This document shows, piece by piece, positions 49,780-58,488 of a stretch of 64,000 bases of DNA (within the stretch, counting starts at the first letter, position 1; each line of letters begins with the position of its first letter). Made by a program: the position numbers and the translations under genes. The DNA is taken from positions 2,790,001-2,854,000 of the forward strand of contig NZ_CP113910.1 in the NCBI RefSeq assembly GCF_024701375.2. The letters run 5' to 3'. The notes under the pieces are model-generated. The model worked only from the letters and a program-made list of their open reading frames with translations, ran no database searches and was not told where the DNA came from. The DNA comes from Streptomyces sp. KMM 9044. GTDB taxonomy: Bacteria; Actinomycetota; Actinomycetes; Streptomycetales; Streptomycetaceae.

Positions 49780-50925
49780 TCACGCGCCGGCCTCCCGGCA
49801 GGCCCGGTAGAAGTCCGCCCAGCCGTCACGCTCGCGGACGACGGTCTCCAGGTACTCCTGCCAGATGACGCGGTCCGCAGCCGGGTCGCGGACGACCGCG
49901 CCGTGGACGCCCGCCGCGACGTCCCCGGCCCGCAGCACGCCGTCGCCGAAGTGGGCCGCCAGTGCCAGACCGTTGGTGACGACGGAGATCGCCTCGGCGG
50001 TCGACAGCGTGCCACTGGGCGATTTCAGCTTCGTCCGGCCGTCGGTGGTGACCCCGTCGCGCAGCTCGCGGAAGACCGTGACGACCCGGTGGATCTCGGC
50101 GATGCCGTCGGGCGCGGCCGGCAGGTCGAGGGAGCGGCCTATCTGGTCCACGCGGCGCGAGACGATGTCGACCTCCGCCTCGGGGGTCTGGGGCAACGGC
50201 AGCACCACGGTGTTGAAACGGCGGCGCAGGGCGCTGGACAGTTCGTTGACCCCGCGGTCGCGGTCGTTGGCCGTGGCGATCAGGTTGAAGCCGCGGACCG
50301 CCTGCACCTCCTGGCCCAGTTCGGGAATCGGCAGTGTCTTCTCCGACAGGATCGTGATGAGCGTGTCCTGGACATCGGCCGGGACACGGGTCAGTTCCTC
50401 GACGCGAACCGTCATCCCCTCCGCCATCGCACGCATGACGGGGCTGGGCACGAGAGCGTCGCGGCTGGGCCCGTGGGCGAGCAGCCGGGCGTAGTTCCAG
50501 CCGTAGCGGATGGCCTCCTCCGGGGTGCCGGCGGTGCCCTGGACCAGCAGGGTGGAGTCGCCGCTGACCGCGGCGGCGAGGTGCTCGGACACCCAGGTCT
50601 TCGCGGTGCCGGGCACACCGAGGAGGAGCAGCGCGCGATCGGTGGCCAGAGTGGTGACGGCGACCTCGACGATGCGGCGCGGGCCCACGTACTTCGGTGT
50701 GATCACGGTGCCGTCCGCCAGCGTGCCGCCGAGCAGGTAGGTCGCGACGGCCCACGGGGACAGCCTCCACCGGGCAGGGCGCGGACGGTCGTCCTGTGCG
50801 GCCAGCGAGGCGAGTTCGGCGGCGAAGGCATCCTCGGCGTGCGCCCGCAGGACCTCGGCCGCGGGCAGGGGCTCGGAGCCGTTCTGCCACGGGTCGACGG
50901 ATGTCGGTTCTACGGAGACAGTCAT
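49780..50925 (-). CDS. MoxR-family AAA+ ATPase of the SWIM/VWA module
   Basis: 381 aa; the ATG at 50925 is behind GAGGGGGA. Walker A reads LLLLGVPGTAKTWVSEHLAA, Walker B and sensor are in VRVEELTRVPADVQDTL and FNLIATANDRDRGVNELSSA, and the arginine finger is in SSALRRRFNTVVLPLP. MoxR ATPases remodel or load cofactors onto VWA-bound partners. First gene of the operon ATPase - DUF5682 - VWA. Its promoter region is shared with the divergent SWIM gene and carries a 14-bp inverted repeat. Confidence 0.93.
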   Translation of the reverse strand: MTVSVEPTSVDPWQNGSEPLPAAEVLRAHAEDAFAAELASLAAQDDRPRPARWRLSPWAVATYLLGGTLADGTVITPKYVGPRRIVEVAVTTLATDRALLLLGVPGTAKTWVSEHLAAAVSGDSTLLVQGTAGTPEEAIRYGWNYARLLAHGPSRDALVPSPVMRAMAEGMTVRVEELTRVPADVQDTLITILSEKTLPIPELGQEVQAVRGFNLIATANDRDRGVNELSSALRRRFNTVVLPLPQTPEAEVDIVSRRVDQIGRSLDLPAAPDGIAEIHRVVTVFRELRDGVTTDGRTKLKSPSGTLSTAEAISVVTNGLALAAHFGDGVLRAGDVAAGVHGAVVRDPAADRVIWQEYLETVVRERDGWADFYRACREAGA

Positions 50926-50981
50926 GGCGCAGTCCCCCTCCAGCTCGGCCGGTTCGGATCTGGTGACCACCGTGCACCACG

Positions 50982-51037
50982 CCACTGACAATCGCTTTGA
51001 CCTGGGGAAACGCAACTGCCGGGGCGATTGTCAGTGG
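50982..51037. promoter_or_regulatory. 14-bp inverted repeat in the MoxR/SWIM divergent promoter
   Basis: CCACTGACAATCGC (50982-50995) and GCGATTGTCAGTGG (51024-51037) are perfect inverted copies 28 nt apart, centred between the two gene starts (50925 and 51058). Each contains CTGACA, close to a -35 element, so one repeat may drive each direction. The symmetry would give balanced expression or joint repression of both halves of the module. Confidence 0.75.
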
Positions 51038-51057
51038 TAGGGCCTACCTTCGATGGC

Positions 51058-52416
51058 ATGACTCAGCAGGGGGTGCGCTGGAGTGCGGACCAGGTGCTGG
51101 CCCTGGCACCCGACACCGCGTCGCGCAAGGCGGGAGGCAGGCTCGGCGTGGCCGGCCCGTGGTCCGGGGCCGGCCGTTCGGGCGAGGGGGCGGTGTGGGG
51201 GCTGTGCGAGGGCAGCGGCAGCAAGCCGTACCGGACGGTGGTCGACCTCGCGGACGGCTCCGGGCCCGCGTACAAGTGCAGTTGCCCGAGTCGTAAGTTC
51301 CCGTGCAAGCACGCGCTCGGTCTGCTGCTGCTCTGGGCGGGCGACGAAAGAGCGGTGCCCCCGGCGGAGGTGCCGGAGTGGGCCGGTCAGTGGATCGAGG
51401 GCAGACGCGGGCGTGCGGAGCAGAAGAGGGCCGCGGCCTCCCCGTCGGGTCCCTCGCCCGGGCCCGCGGATCCGGAGGCGGCCCGGCGCAGGGCGGAGCG
51501 GCGCGCCGAGCGGGTCACGGCGGGTGCGTCGGAACTGGAGCAGCGGCTGACGGACCTGCTCCGCGGCGGGCTGGTCATGGCGGAGCAGTCCGGGTACGGC
51601 CTGTGGGAGGAGACGGCGGCCCGGATGGTCGACGCACAGGCGCAGGGACTGGCCGCCAGGGTGCGCGAGCTGGGAGCGATCCCGGGCACGGGTCCGGGCT
51701 GGCCGGTGCGGCTGCTGGAGGAGTGCGCGCTGCTCCACCTCCTCGATCGGGGCTGGCTGCGCCGAGAGCGGCTGCCGGAAGGCCTGGCCGCGACAGTCCG
51801 CTCCCGCATCGGCCTGCCGGCCTCGGCGGACGGTCCGCCGGTGCGCGACCGCTGGCTGGTGCTCGCCCAGTACGACACGGCGGACGCGCGCCTGACGACC
51901 CGCCGGATCTGGCTGTACGGCACCCGGTCGGGGCGTACGTCGCTGCTCCTCTCCTACGGCGCCGCGGGGCGTACCCCCGAACCGGCGCTGCCGGTGGGGC
52001 TGCTTCTGGACGCGGAGCTGTCCGCCTATCCGGGCGCGGGGCAGGTCCGGGCGGCACTGGGCGAGCAGTTCGCGCCACCCGCCCCCACGGCCGAGCGGCC
52101 TCCCGGGACGACGACGGCCCTGGCCGCCACCCGGTACGGCGACGCGCTGTGCGACGATCCCTGGCTGGATGCGGTGCCGGTGACCCTGGACCGGGTCGTA
52201 CCGGTTCCGGACGGCGACTCCTGGCAGCTCGCCGACGCCGACGCGGACTCGGCCCTGCCGCTCACGCCGGCCGCGCGTTCCCGTCCCGGCCTGTGGCGTC
52301 TCGTCGCCCTCTCGGGCGGAGCGCCGGTCAAGGTCTTCGGTGAGTGCGGCCACCGGGGATTCACTCCGCTGTCGGCCTGGCCGGAGGAGCCGGGCGGGGT
52401 GATCCCCCTGTGCTGA
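51058..52416 (+). CDS. SWIM zinc-finger protein of the MoxR module
   Basis: 452 aa; ATG 51058. The SWIM finger is CxCx(6)CxH in YKCSCPSRKFPCKHALGLLL (~75-95), a fold that binds DNA or proteins. A charged linker (DPEAARRRAERRAERVTAG) and a long uncharacterised domain follow. No strong ribosome binding site. Divergent from the MoxR ATPase and followed after 127 nt by the DUF5691 gene. Confidence 0.9.
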   Translation: MTQQGVRWSADQVLALAPDTASRKAGGRLGVAGPWSGAGRSGEGAVWGLCEGSGSKPYRTVVDLADGSGPAYKCSCPSRKFPCKHALGLLLLWAGDERAVPPAEVPEWAGQWIEGRRGRAEQKRAAASPSGPSPGPADPEAARRRAERRAERVTAGASELEQRLTDLLRGGLVMAEQSGYGLWEETAARMVDAQAQGLAARVRELGAIPGTGPGWPVRLLEECALLHLLDRGWLRRERLPEGLAATVRSRIGLPASADGPPVRDRWLVLAQYDTADARLTTRRIWLYGTRSGRTSLLLSYGAAGRTPEPALPVGLLLDAELSAYPGAGQVRAALGEQFAPPAPTAERPPGTTTALAATRYGDALCDDPWLDAVPVTLDRVVPVPDGDSWQLADADADSALPLTPAARSRPGLWRLVALSGGAPVKVFGECGHRGFTPLSAWPEEPGGVIPLC

Positions 52417-52470
52417 CCCACCCACTGTTCCGCCCTCGCTCCCGGCGCTCTCTGCGCTCCCCGGGCATCG

Positions 52471-52497
52471 CGGTACACGCGGTACACGCGGTACACG
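52471..52497. repeat. 9-bp tandem repeat, three copies of CGGTACACG
   Basis: Exact triplicate in the 127-bp gap between the SWIM and DUF5691 genes, 46 nt before the next start. Confidence 0.9.
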
Positions 52498-52543
52498 CGA
52501 GCCTTTCCGGGCCGCTCCCGAACGTCCGACGGAAAGGAATGCG

Positions 52544-54220
52544 ATGAGCAGGACCTCCACCGCCGCGACCCCGCCCGGCGGATCGGGCCCGCAGGCCTCG
52601 TCTCTCCCTGACGGCTGGGAGGACCTCGTCACCACCGCCCTGCTGGGCACCGACCGGCGCACTCCGGCGGGCTCCGCGTCCGGTGCGGACGCCCCGGCGG
52701 CCCTGCTGGACGCGGCGGCCGTGGCGACCGTACGGCGTCGGGCCGGGCTGCGCCCTGTCAGGGCGGCCGAGCGTCCCCGGCCTGCGCCCGAGGACCTGCG
52801 TCCCGAGCTGCCGCCCGCCGCCGCCCGCCGGCTGACGATGCTGCTCACCGACCGCTCCGGTGCGTCCGGCAGTGGCCGCCGGGGCGCTGCACCGGCTCTG
52901 ATAGAGCTGTTGCCCCAGTGGCTCGCGGCTGCGAACGCCCATGGTTTCGCGGCTCCCCCACCGGCTCTGCCCGCGCTGCTCGACGCCGCGCGGGGGCGTA
53001 CGGATCTGCGGTCGGCGGCCCTGCGGTTCGCGGGCCCGCGAGGCCTGTGGCTGGCCCGCCTCAACCCGGACTGGCGGTTCGCCCTGCGCTCGGCGCCGGG
53101 TGGGGGAACATCGCTGCCGGGGCCCGGGGACACGGGGAGAGTCCTGCGGCTCTGGCAGGAGGGCCTCTTCGCGGAGCGGGTCGCTCTGCTCTCCTCCCTG
53201 CGTTCCCGCGAGCCCGCCACCGCGCGCGAACTGCTCGCGACGACCTGGGCGACGGAGCGGGCCGAGGACCGGCTGATGTTCCTCGACTCGCTGCGCACCC
53301 GCCTCGGCCCGGACGACGAGCCGTTCCTGGAGCAGTCGCTCGCCGACCGCAGCCGCAATGTACGGGCGACGGCCGCCGAGCTGCTGTCGGCGCTGCCCGG
53401 CTCGGCCCTCGCGCAGCGCATGGCGGTCCGGGCCGGGGCGTGCGTGGCCGTCGACCACACCCGGGACGCGCCCCTGCTCACCGTCGAGGCGCCGCACGAG
53501 TGTGACGCGGGCATGGAGCGGGACGGCGTGGTGGCCAAGGCTCCCGCGGGCCGGGGCGAACGGTCCTGGTGGCTGGGGCAGTTGATGGAGGCGGCACCGC
53601 TGGGCACATGGCCGCGCCGACTCGGCGGGCGTACGCCGCCGCAGATCGTGGCCCTCCCGGTCGGGGACGACTGGCGGAGCGAGCTGCACGCGGCCTGGTG
53701 CCGTGCGGCGGTGCGCCAGCGGGATGCCGAGTGGGCTCAGGCCCTGCTCGGTGAGCCCTCCGCCGCGGAGGCGGGCGGCCCGGGGGCGGTGTCCCTGGCC
53801 GAGCGCGCCAAGCTGCTCGGCACGCTCGGTGCCGCCGAACGGGCCGGGTGGGTGGCGAGGTTCATCGGGACACACGGGTTGCCGGACGCGTTCCAACTGC
53901 TCGGTGTGTGCGCGGTGCCGTGGGCGCCGCCGCTCGGTCGGGCCGTGGTGGAGGCACTCAACATCGCCCGCGACGCGGGGAGTTACCCATGGAGTTTCAG
54001 CGGCGTCATGGGTCTGTCCGAGCGCTGCCTCGATCCCCTGGAGGCAAGCCACCTCGATGCGCTCCTGGCCGTACCGGACGAGCCGGAGGACGCCTCACCG
54101 GGTGCCGGTGGCTACTGGTCGGAGGCGTTCCAACGGCTGGTCACGACGCTGCGCCTGCGCGCCGCGATGCTGACGGAACTGGACCCGGCCGCCCGGCCCC
54201 CGGCACCCGCCCGGGCCTGA
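52544..54220 (+). CDS. DUF5691-family helical-repeat protein of the MoxR module
   Basis: 558 aa; ATG behind AAAGG. N-terminus WEDLVTTALLGTDRRTP, then HEAT-like helical units (EDRLMFLDSLRTRLGPDDE, EQSLADRSRNVRATAAELLS). The C-terminal half has QLMEAAPLGTWPRRLGG and DWRSELHAAWCRAAVRQRD. It is probably a scaffold. It is the fifth member of the ATPase / DUF5682 / VWA / SWIM / DUF5691 set; this grouping recurs in actinobacteria to my recollection. Confidence 0.85.
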   Translation: MSRTSTAATPPGGSGPQASSLPDGWEDLVTTALLGTDRRTPAGSASGADAPAALLDAAAVATVRRRAGLRPVRAAERPRPAPEDLRPELPPAAARRLTMLLTDRSGASGSGRRGAAPALIELLPQWLAAANAHGFAAPPPALPALLDAARGRTDLRSAALRFAGPRGLWLARLNPDWRFALRSAPGGGTSLPGPGDTGRVLRLWQEGLFAERVALLSSLRSREPATARELLATTWATERAEDRLMFLDSLRTRLGPDDEPFLEQSLADRSRNVRATAAELLSALPGSALAQRMAVRAGACVAVDHTRDAPLLTVEAPHECDAGMERDGVVAKAPAGRGERSWWLGQLMEAAPLGTWPRRLGGRTPPQIVALPVGDDWRSELHAAWCRAAVRQRDAEWAQALLGEPSAAEAGGPGAVSLAERAKLLGTLGAAERAGWVARFIGTHGLPDAFQLLGVCAVPWAPPLGRAVVEALNIARDAGSYPWSFSGVMGLSERCLDPLEASHLDALLAVPDEPEDASPGAGGYWSEAFQRLVTTLRLRAAMLTELDPAARPPAPARA

Positions 54221-54363
54221 CGCACTCCCGCGCCCACAGCGACCGGCCAACCCGCAGGACCGCACTCCGAAGCCGCCCGGCACGTACGACCCGGCCGACC
54301 CGGTGCGGCACCGCACCGTGCGGGCGGGGTGAGCGGCCGCGCAGGCCGGGCCCGGGGCAGACG

Positions 54364-54780
54364 TTACGCCTGCGCGGGCTGCCGTACGGTCGCACGGACC
54401 CAGTCCACGATCGACGCGGTCGTCGCCCCCGGGGTGAAGATCGCCGCGACACCCTTCTCCTTCAGGGGCGCGATGTCCGCCTCGGGGATGATCCCGCCGC
54501 CGAAGACCAGGATGTCCGCCGCGTCCCGCTCCTTGAGCAAGTCGATCACCGCCGCGAAGAGCGTGTTGTGCGCACCGGAGAGGATGGACAGGCCGATCGC
54601 GTCGGCGTCCTCCTGGATCGCGGTGTCGACGACCTGCTCGGGGGTCTGGTGAAGCCCGGTATAGATGACCTCCATACCGGCGTCACGCAGGGCCCGTGCG
54701 ATCACCTTGGCCCCGCGATCATGGCCGTCGAGCCCCGGCTTGGCCACCACCACGCGGATCGGACCGGCTGCCACACCCAT
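54364..54780 (-). CDS. icmB: Isobutyryl-CoA mutase-type small subunit (cobalamin-binding)
   Basis: 138 aa; the ATG at 54780 follows GGAGG by 5 nt. The B12-binding motif DxHxxG is in [18 protein letters not shown], with [17 protein letters not shown] and [11 protein letters not shown] completing the Rossmann-like B12 domain. Length and sequence fit IcmB, which joins IcmA to interconvert isobutyryl- and n-butyryl-CoA. The large subunit is not in the window. A methylmalonyl-CoA mutase-related role cannot be excluded. Confidence 0.85.
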   Translation of the reverse strand: MGVAAGPIRVVVAKPGLDGHDRGAKVIARALRDAGMEVIYTGLHQTPEQVVDTAIQEDADAIGLSILSGAHNTLFAAVIDLLKERDAADILVFGGGIIPEADIAPLKEKGVAAIFTPGATTASIVDWVRATVRQPAQA

Positions 54781-54822
54781 CACTGCCTCCATGAAGCGAC
54801 TACATCCATCCGTACCGATACA

Positions 54823-54870
54823 TACCGCACACTCGGTCGTTCCCGTACCCGTCACGGGTACCGCACACTC
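54823..54870. promoter_or_regulatory. Palindrome flanked by direct repeats upstream of icmB
   Basis: GTACCCGT-C-ACGGGTAC (54845-54861) is a palindrome. TACCGCACACTC occurs twice, at 54823 and 54859, 36 bp apart. This lies 43-90 nt before icmB in the 458-nt gap to the divergent hydrolase, in which I see no gene. Confidence 0.5.
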
Positions 54871-55238
54871 CGTCGCCCACTGCACCGACTGCGCCACCGC
54901 GGCATGGACGCCCCCGTCCGAAACGGCCGGGGAAGTGAACGAACGTTATCCCCAGCATCCCGCAACCGGCAGTTTCGCGGTGGGGACCGAGGGGGAAATC
55001 ACACAGAGGAACATGTTCACCGCGCACTGTTCCAGGGCCTCCGGATCCGAACATCGCGCCCATGCACCACACGGGTATCAGTGGGAACATGCGCATAAGG
55101 GGTTCACGACGAGGCCGCCGTACACCACGGCCGCACCAAGCGCCTGCCGCGCGTGGCGTCGACCGCTTTCGCCGCGACGCCCCGTGAGGGCGCACGGGGG
55201 ACAGAGCTGTCCTTCCGCGTGCCGACAGGAGGTCGGCC

Positions 55239-56096
55239 ATGAAGGTAACGGAGGCAGCGCTTCCCTTTCTGCCGCTCTGCCGGCGCATCGCGCCGGGCAG
55301 GCGGGCGGTTCCCTCCACCGCCCTGCTGAAAGCCACCGCCCTGGAACTCGCGATCCTCGCGGGCCACGTCCTTCTTTATCCCGCAGGCATGGCCCAGGAG
55401 CGTCGGGAGGCGACCCTCGAACCCCCCGCACCGGACGGCACCGCAAAGCTGCCGACGGAGGCCCGGCCCCCGGTCGTGCTGCTGCACGGCTTCATCGACA
55501 ACCGCTCGGTCTTCCTCCTGCTGCGCCGCAGCCTCGCCCAGCACGGCAGGCAGCGGATCGAGTCGCTCAACTACTCTCCACTGACCTGCGACATCCGCGT
55601 CGCGGCCGAACTACTGGGCCGGCACATAGAGGAAGTGTGCGAGCGCACCGGCAGCAGCCGCGTCGATGTCGTCGGACACAGCCTCGGAGGCCTGATCGGG
55701 CGGTACTACGTGCAGCGCCTGGGCGGTGACAGCCGGGTACGGACCCTGGTCACGCTCGGCACCCCGCATTCCGGCACCCGCGTCGCCCCCCTGGCCAACG
55801 CGCACCCGATCGTGCGCCAGATGCGCCCCGGTTCACCGGTGCTCGAGGAGCTGACCAGCCCCGCACCCGGCTGCCGTACGCACTTCGTCGCCTTCTGGAG
55901 CGATCTCGACCACATCATGGACCCGCCGGAGGCGGCCCGCATCGAGCACCAGGACCTTCTCGCGCAGAACATACGGGTGAGCGGCGTCGGCCACCTCGCC
56001 CTGCCCGTGCACCCCGCCGTGGCCGGCGGCATACGGCAGGCACTGAACACGGCGCACCCGGGAGAACCGTCCACGGCCGCGCGGCGGACGGCCTGA
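55239..56096 (+). CDS. Triacylglycerol lipase-like alpha/beta hydrolase
   Basis: 285 aa; the ATG follows AGGAGG. An N-terminal hydrophobic helix (LLKATALELAILAGHVLLYP) may anchor or export it. Oxyanion region VVLLHGFIDNR, nucleophile Ser in DVVGHSLGGLIGRYY, acid in FWSDLDHIM and catalytic His in VSGVGHLALPVHP. It resembles small bacterial lipases/esterases (LipA/EstA type). A hairpin at 56180-56214 probably ends the transcript. Confidence 0.88.
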   Translation: MKVTEAALPFLPLCRRIAPGRRAVPSTALLKATALELAILAGHVLLYPAGMAQERREATLEPPAPDGTAKLPTEARPPVVLLHGFIDNRSVFLLLRRSLAQHGRQRIESLNYSPLTCDIRVAAELLGRHIEEVCERTGSSRVDVVGHSLGGLIGRYYVQRLGGDSRVRTLVTLGTPHSGTRVAPLANAHPIVRQMRPGSPVLEELTSPAPGCRTHFVAFWSDLDHIMDPPEAARIEHQDLLAQNIRVSGVGHLALPVHPAVAGGIRQALNTAHPGEPSTAARRTA

Positions 56097-56179
56097 CGGC
56101 GGCCCGGCCCCGCCCCCTCGCCCCCCGCGGCCTTCCCCCCTGCCCGACACGCCCGGATCATCCACCCCTGGGCAACTGC

Positions 56180-56214
56180 GGCGGCATTGTTCGCTCACCC
56201 GAACAACAGCCGCC
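56180..56214. terminator. Hairpin between the hydrolase and M23 genes
   Basis: GGCGGC plus TTGTTCG pair with CGAACAA plus GCCGCC around CTCAC, with small bulges. Terminator of the hydrolase or an operator for the M23 gene. The AT-rich sequence after it (56225-56330) with repeated CGAACA is the likely M23 promoter region. Confidence 0.5.
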
Positions 56215-56425
56215 CCACCCGGCCGACTTGGCGACGTGAACTCAACAAATTTCGAACAAATCTCGAACACAAAGCCAAGACCGCGTCTACCCGTCGCCAA
56301 AACACAACCGAATGCCCGTTTCCTGCGCGCGTGAAACCTGCGGAAGATTGTCGCGCCCGCGTACCGCCGGGTACAGTCGCCGCACTGCTCTGGCAGCCCC
56401 TGTTGTCGAGGCGAAAGAGAAGTTG

Positions 56426-58072
56426 GTGAACGACCGTCACCCGTCGGGGACCATGGCCCCGGCCCCGGCTTCCGACACCTCGTCGGCGCACTACGCGTCG
56501 TACGGCACTCCGGAAGCCCAGTACGGCGACTTCACCATGTACGACGGCCATGACGCCACCGGTTTCGACCCCACGGGCCCGGGAGCCGGGGGCCACGCCA
56601 CCACGGCCTTCGCCGCCGACCCCCTCTTCGGTGACCTTCCGGGCAACGGTCACGACCAAGCGGCGTACGCCACCGGAAACGTCACCGGGACCTGGTCCGC
56701 CGTCGGCCACGACACCGCGCACTACGACGCGTACGCAGCCCAGCAGCAGGCCGGCTACGACACCGGCGGCTACGACGCGACCGCATGGACCACCGGACAG
56801 CAGCAGAGACCGGAGGCGCCGCAGCAGTCCACGGCCTCCGACGCGAGCGGCCAGTGGGACTCCGGCGCATGGCTCCAGGCCGACCAGAGCACCGCCGATC
56901 CGACCCAGCAGTGGTACTGGGGCACCCAGACCTTCAACACCGGCGCCCACGACGCCACACAGTGGAACTCCGACGGCAGCACGGCCACACCGGCCCCCGA
57001 GGCCTATGCGGACCCCTACGAACACCAGGCCGTGCCCTTCGACCAGCAGGCCACGGCCACGTTCGAGCAGCACCCCGATCCGCAGACCTCCGACTCCTCC
57101 GCCTTCGGTTCCCAGGCCCCCGCCCAGGAGTCGTACGAGGAGGAGCCCTACGGGCGGGACTCTCACGAGCGGGGCGTGTCCGAGAAGGGACACGACGATC
57201 CGTACGGGCCCACGCAGGACGCCTCGGGTGACATCGGTGAGCTACCTGCGGTGGCCCCGCTGCTCGACGGCCAGGAGGAGCTGACCCCGGTCACCCTGCC
57301 CTCACCGCGCTCGGCGTCGCGCACCGGGTCGCGTTCCCGCCGCCGTACCCCCGCCAAGCGTTCCGCGCTGCTGACGGTGGCCGTGCCCTCGGCGTGCGTG
57401 ATGGGTGTCGCCGGTATCGCGGCGGCCTCGGTCGGCGATCTGGCGGAAGAAAGCGGTGGCCAGGAGACCAGGACGACCGCCGCGGACGCACAGCCGGTAC
57501 AGCCCGCCGTGGCCAACAACCAGCTCGACGCCCAGCTCGAGAGTCTTTCCGCCGGGGCGGACGACTTCGCCGACCGGGCGAGCCGTACCCAGGAACGCAT
57601 CGATCTGAAGGCACAGCAGGCGGCCGACCGCAAGGCGGCGGCTGAGGAGGCGGCACGCCAGGAACGGCTGCGTCCGAAGTTCGCGCTCCCCGTCGCCCAG
57701 CACGGCCTCAGCGCCTACTACGGCCAGTCCGGCATCAACTGGATGTCCCTGCACACCGGTATCGACTTCCCCGTCTCGTACGGCGCGACGGTGATGGCCG
57801 CGACCGACGGCACGGTCCGCACCCAGTACAACAGCGCCTACGGCAACATGATGATCGTGACAGCGATGGACGGCACGGAGACGTGGTACTGCCACCTCTC
57901 CAGCTACCAGGTCGCCTCCGGCACCACGGTGAAGGCCGGCGATCCGATCGCGTTCTCCGGCAACTCGGGCAACTCGACCGGCCCACACCTCCACTTCGAG
58001 GTCCGCCCGGCCGGCGGCTCGGCGATCGACCCGCTCGCGTGGTTCCGCAGCCACGGCCTCGAACCGTCGTAG
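56426..58072 (+). CDS. M23-family (LytM) peptidoglycan endopeptidase, membrane-anchored
   Basis: 548 aa; GTG 56426. The first ~300 residues are disordered, rich in Gln/Thr/Tyr/Asp (TGGYDATAWTTGQQQRPEAP). A basic stretch (RTGSRSRRRTPAKR) precedes one helix (ALLTVAVPSACVMGVAGIAA), then a coiled coil (QERIDLKAQQAADRKAAAEE). The C-terminal M23 domain keeps the zinc ligands HTGIDF and HLHFEV, so it should be active and outside the membrane. It cuts peptide cross-links; the long cytoplasmic arm is unusual for the family. Confidence 0.92.
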   Translation: MNDRHPSGTMAPAPASDTSSAHYASYGTPEAQYGDFTMYDGHDATGFDPTGPGAGGHATTAFAADPLFGDLPGNGHDQAAYATGNVTGTWSAVGHDTAHYDAYAAQQQAGYDTGGYDATAWTTGQQQRPEAPQQSTASDASGQWDSGAWLQADQSTADPTQQWYWGTQTFNTGAHDATQWNSDGSTATPAPEAYADPYEHQAVPFDQQATATFEQHPDPQTSDSSAFGSQAPAQESYEEEPYGRDSHERGVSEKGHDDPYGPTQDASGDIGELPAVAPLLDGQEELTPVTLPSPRSASRTGSRSRRRTPAKRSALLTVAVPSACVMGVAGIAAASVGDLAEESGGQETRTTAADAQPVQPAVANNQLDAQLESLSAGADDFADRASRTQERIDLKAQQAADRKAAAEEAARQERLRPKFALPVAQHGLSAYYGQSGINWMSLHTGIDFPVSYGATVMAATDGTVRTQYNSAYGNMMIVTAMDGTETWYCHLSSYQVASGTTVKAGDPIAFSGNSGNSTGPHLHFEVRPAGGSAIDPLAWFRSHGLEPS

Positions 58073-58166
58073 AACCACCCCACCGTCGGTAGCACCGCCT
58101 GTGGCGAAACGGGCCGAGCGCCGTGGAGCCGACCGGCCCTCGCCCACCGTCTTTGACCGCTCCGTG

Positions 58167-58303
58167 GACTCTGCTGCTCAATTCAGGGGATGGTCACGCA
58201 CCGCATCCGAGAGGGTCCGGGGCCGGACCGCCTCCTCGCGAGACCCGTTCCCTGCGCCCCGTCGACAGGCCGGCGTCACTCTCCGCAATTGAGCAACAGA
58301 GTC
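58167..58303. mobile_element. Miniature inverted-repeat element, copy 2 (137 bp)
   Basis: Starts GACTCTGCTGCTCAATTC and ends CAATTGAGCAACAGAGTC, an almost perfect 17-bp terminal inverted repeat. TCCGTG occurs directly on both sides (58161-58166, 58304-58309), consistent with a 6-bp target duplication. The interior closely matches copy 1 at 45726. Confidence 0.9.
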
Positions 58304-58309
58304 TCCGTG

Positions 58310-58449
58310 GACTCTGCTGCTCAATTCGGCGAGCGATCACGTGCCGTGCTTTCAGGGCTCGGCCGCGCCCGGCCTGCCTACATCTGCGACGCGCTCTGAA
58401 GGCCGTATCGGCACGGCGTCATCACGCCGGGTAATTGCGCAGCAGAGTC
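58310..58449. mobile_element. Miniature inverted-repeat element, copy 3 (140 bp, different interior)
   Basis: Begins GACTCTGCTGCTCAATTC and ends TAATTGCGCAGCAGAGTC. It directly follows copy 2 after a single TCCGTG, and another TCCGTG follows it (58450-58455). The interior differs from copies 1 and 2, so only the ends needed for transposition are shared. Confidence 0.85.
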
Positions 58450-58488
58450 TCCGTGGCGGCGAAGGCTCCGGGCGTGCCGGGCTCCCGG

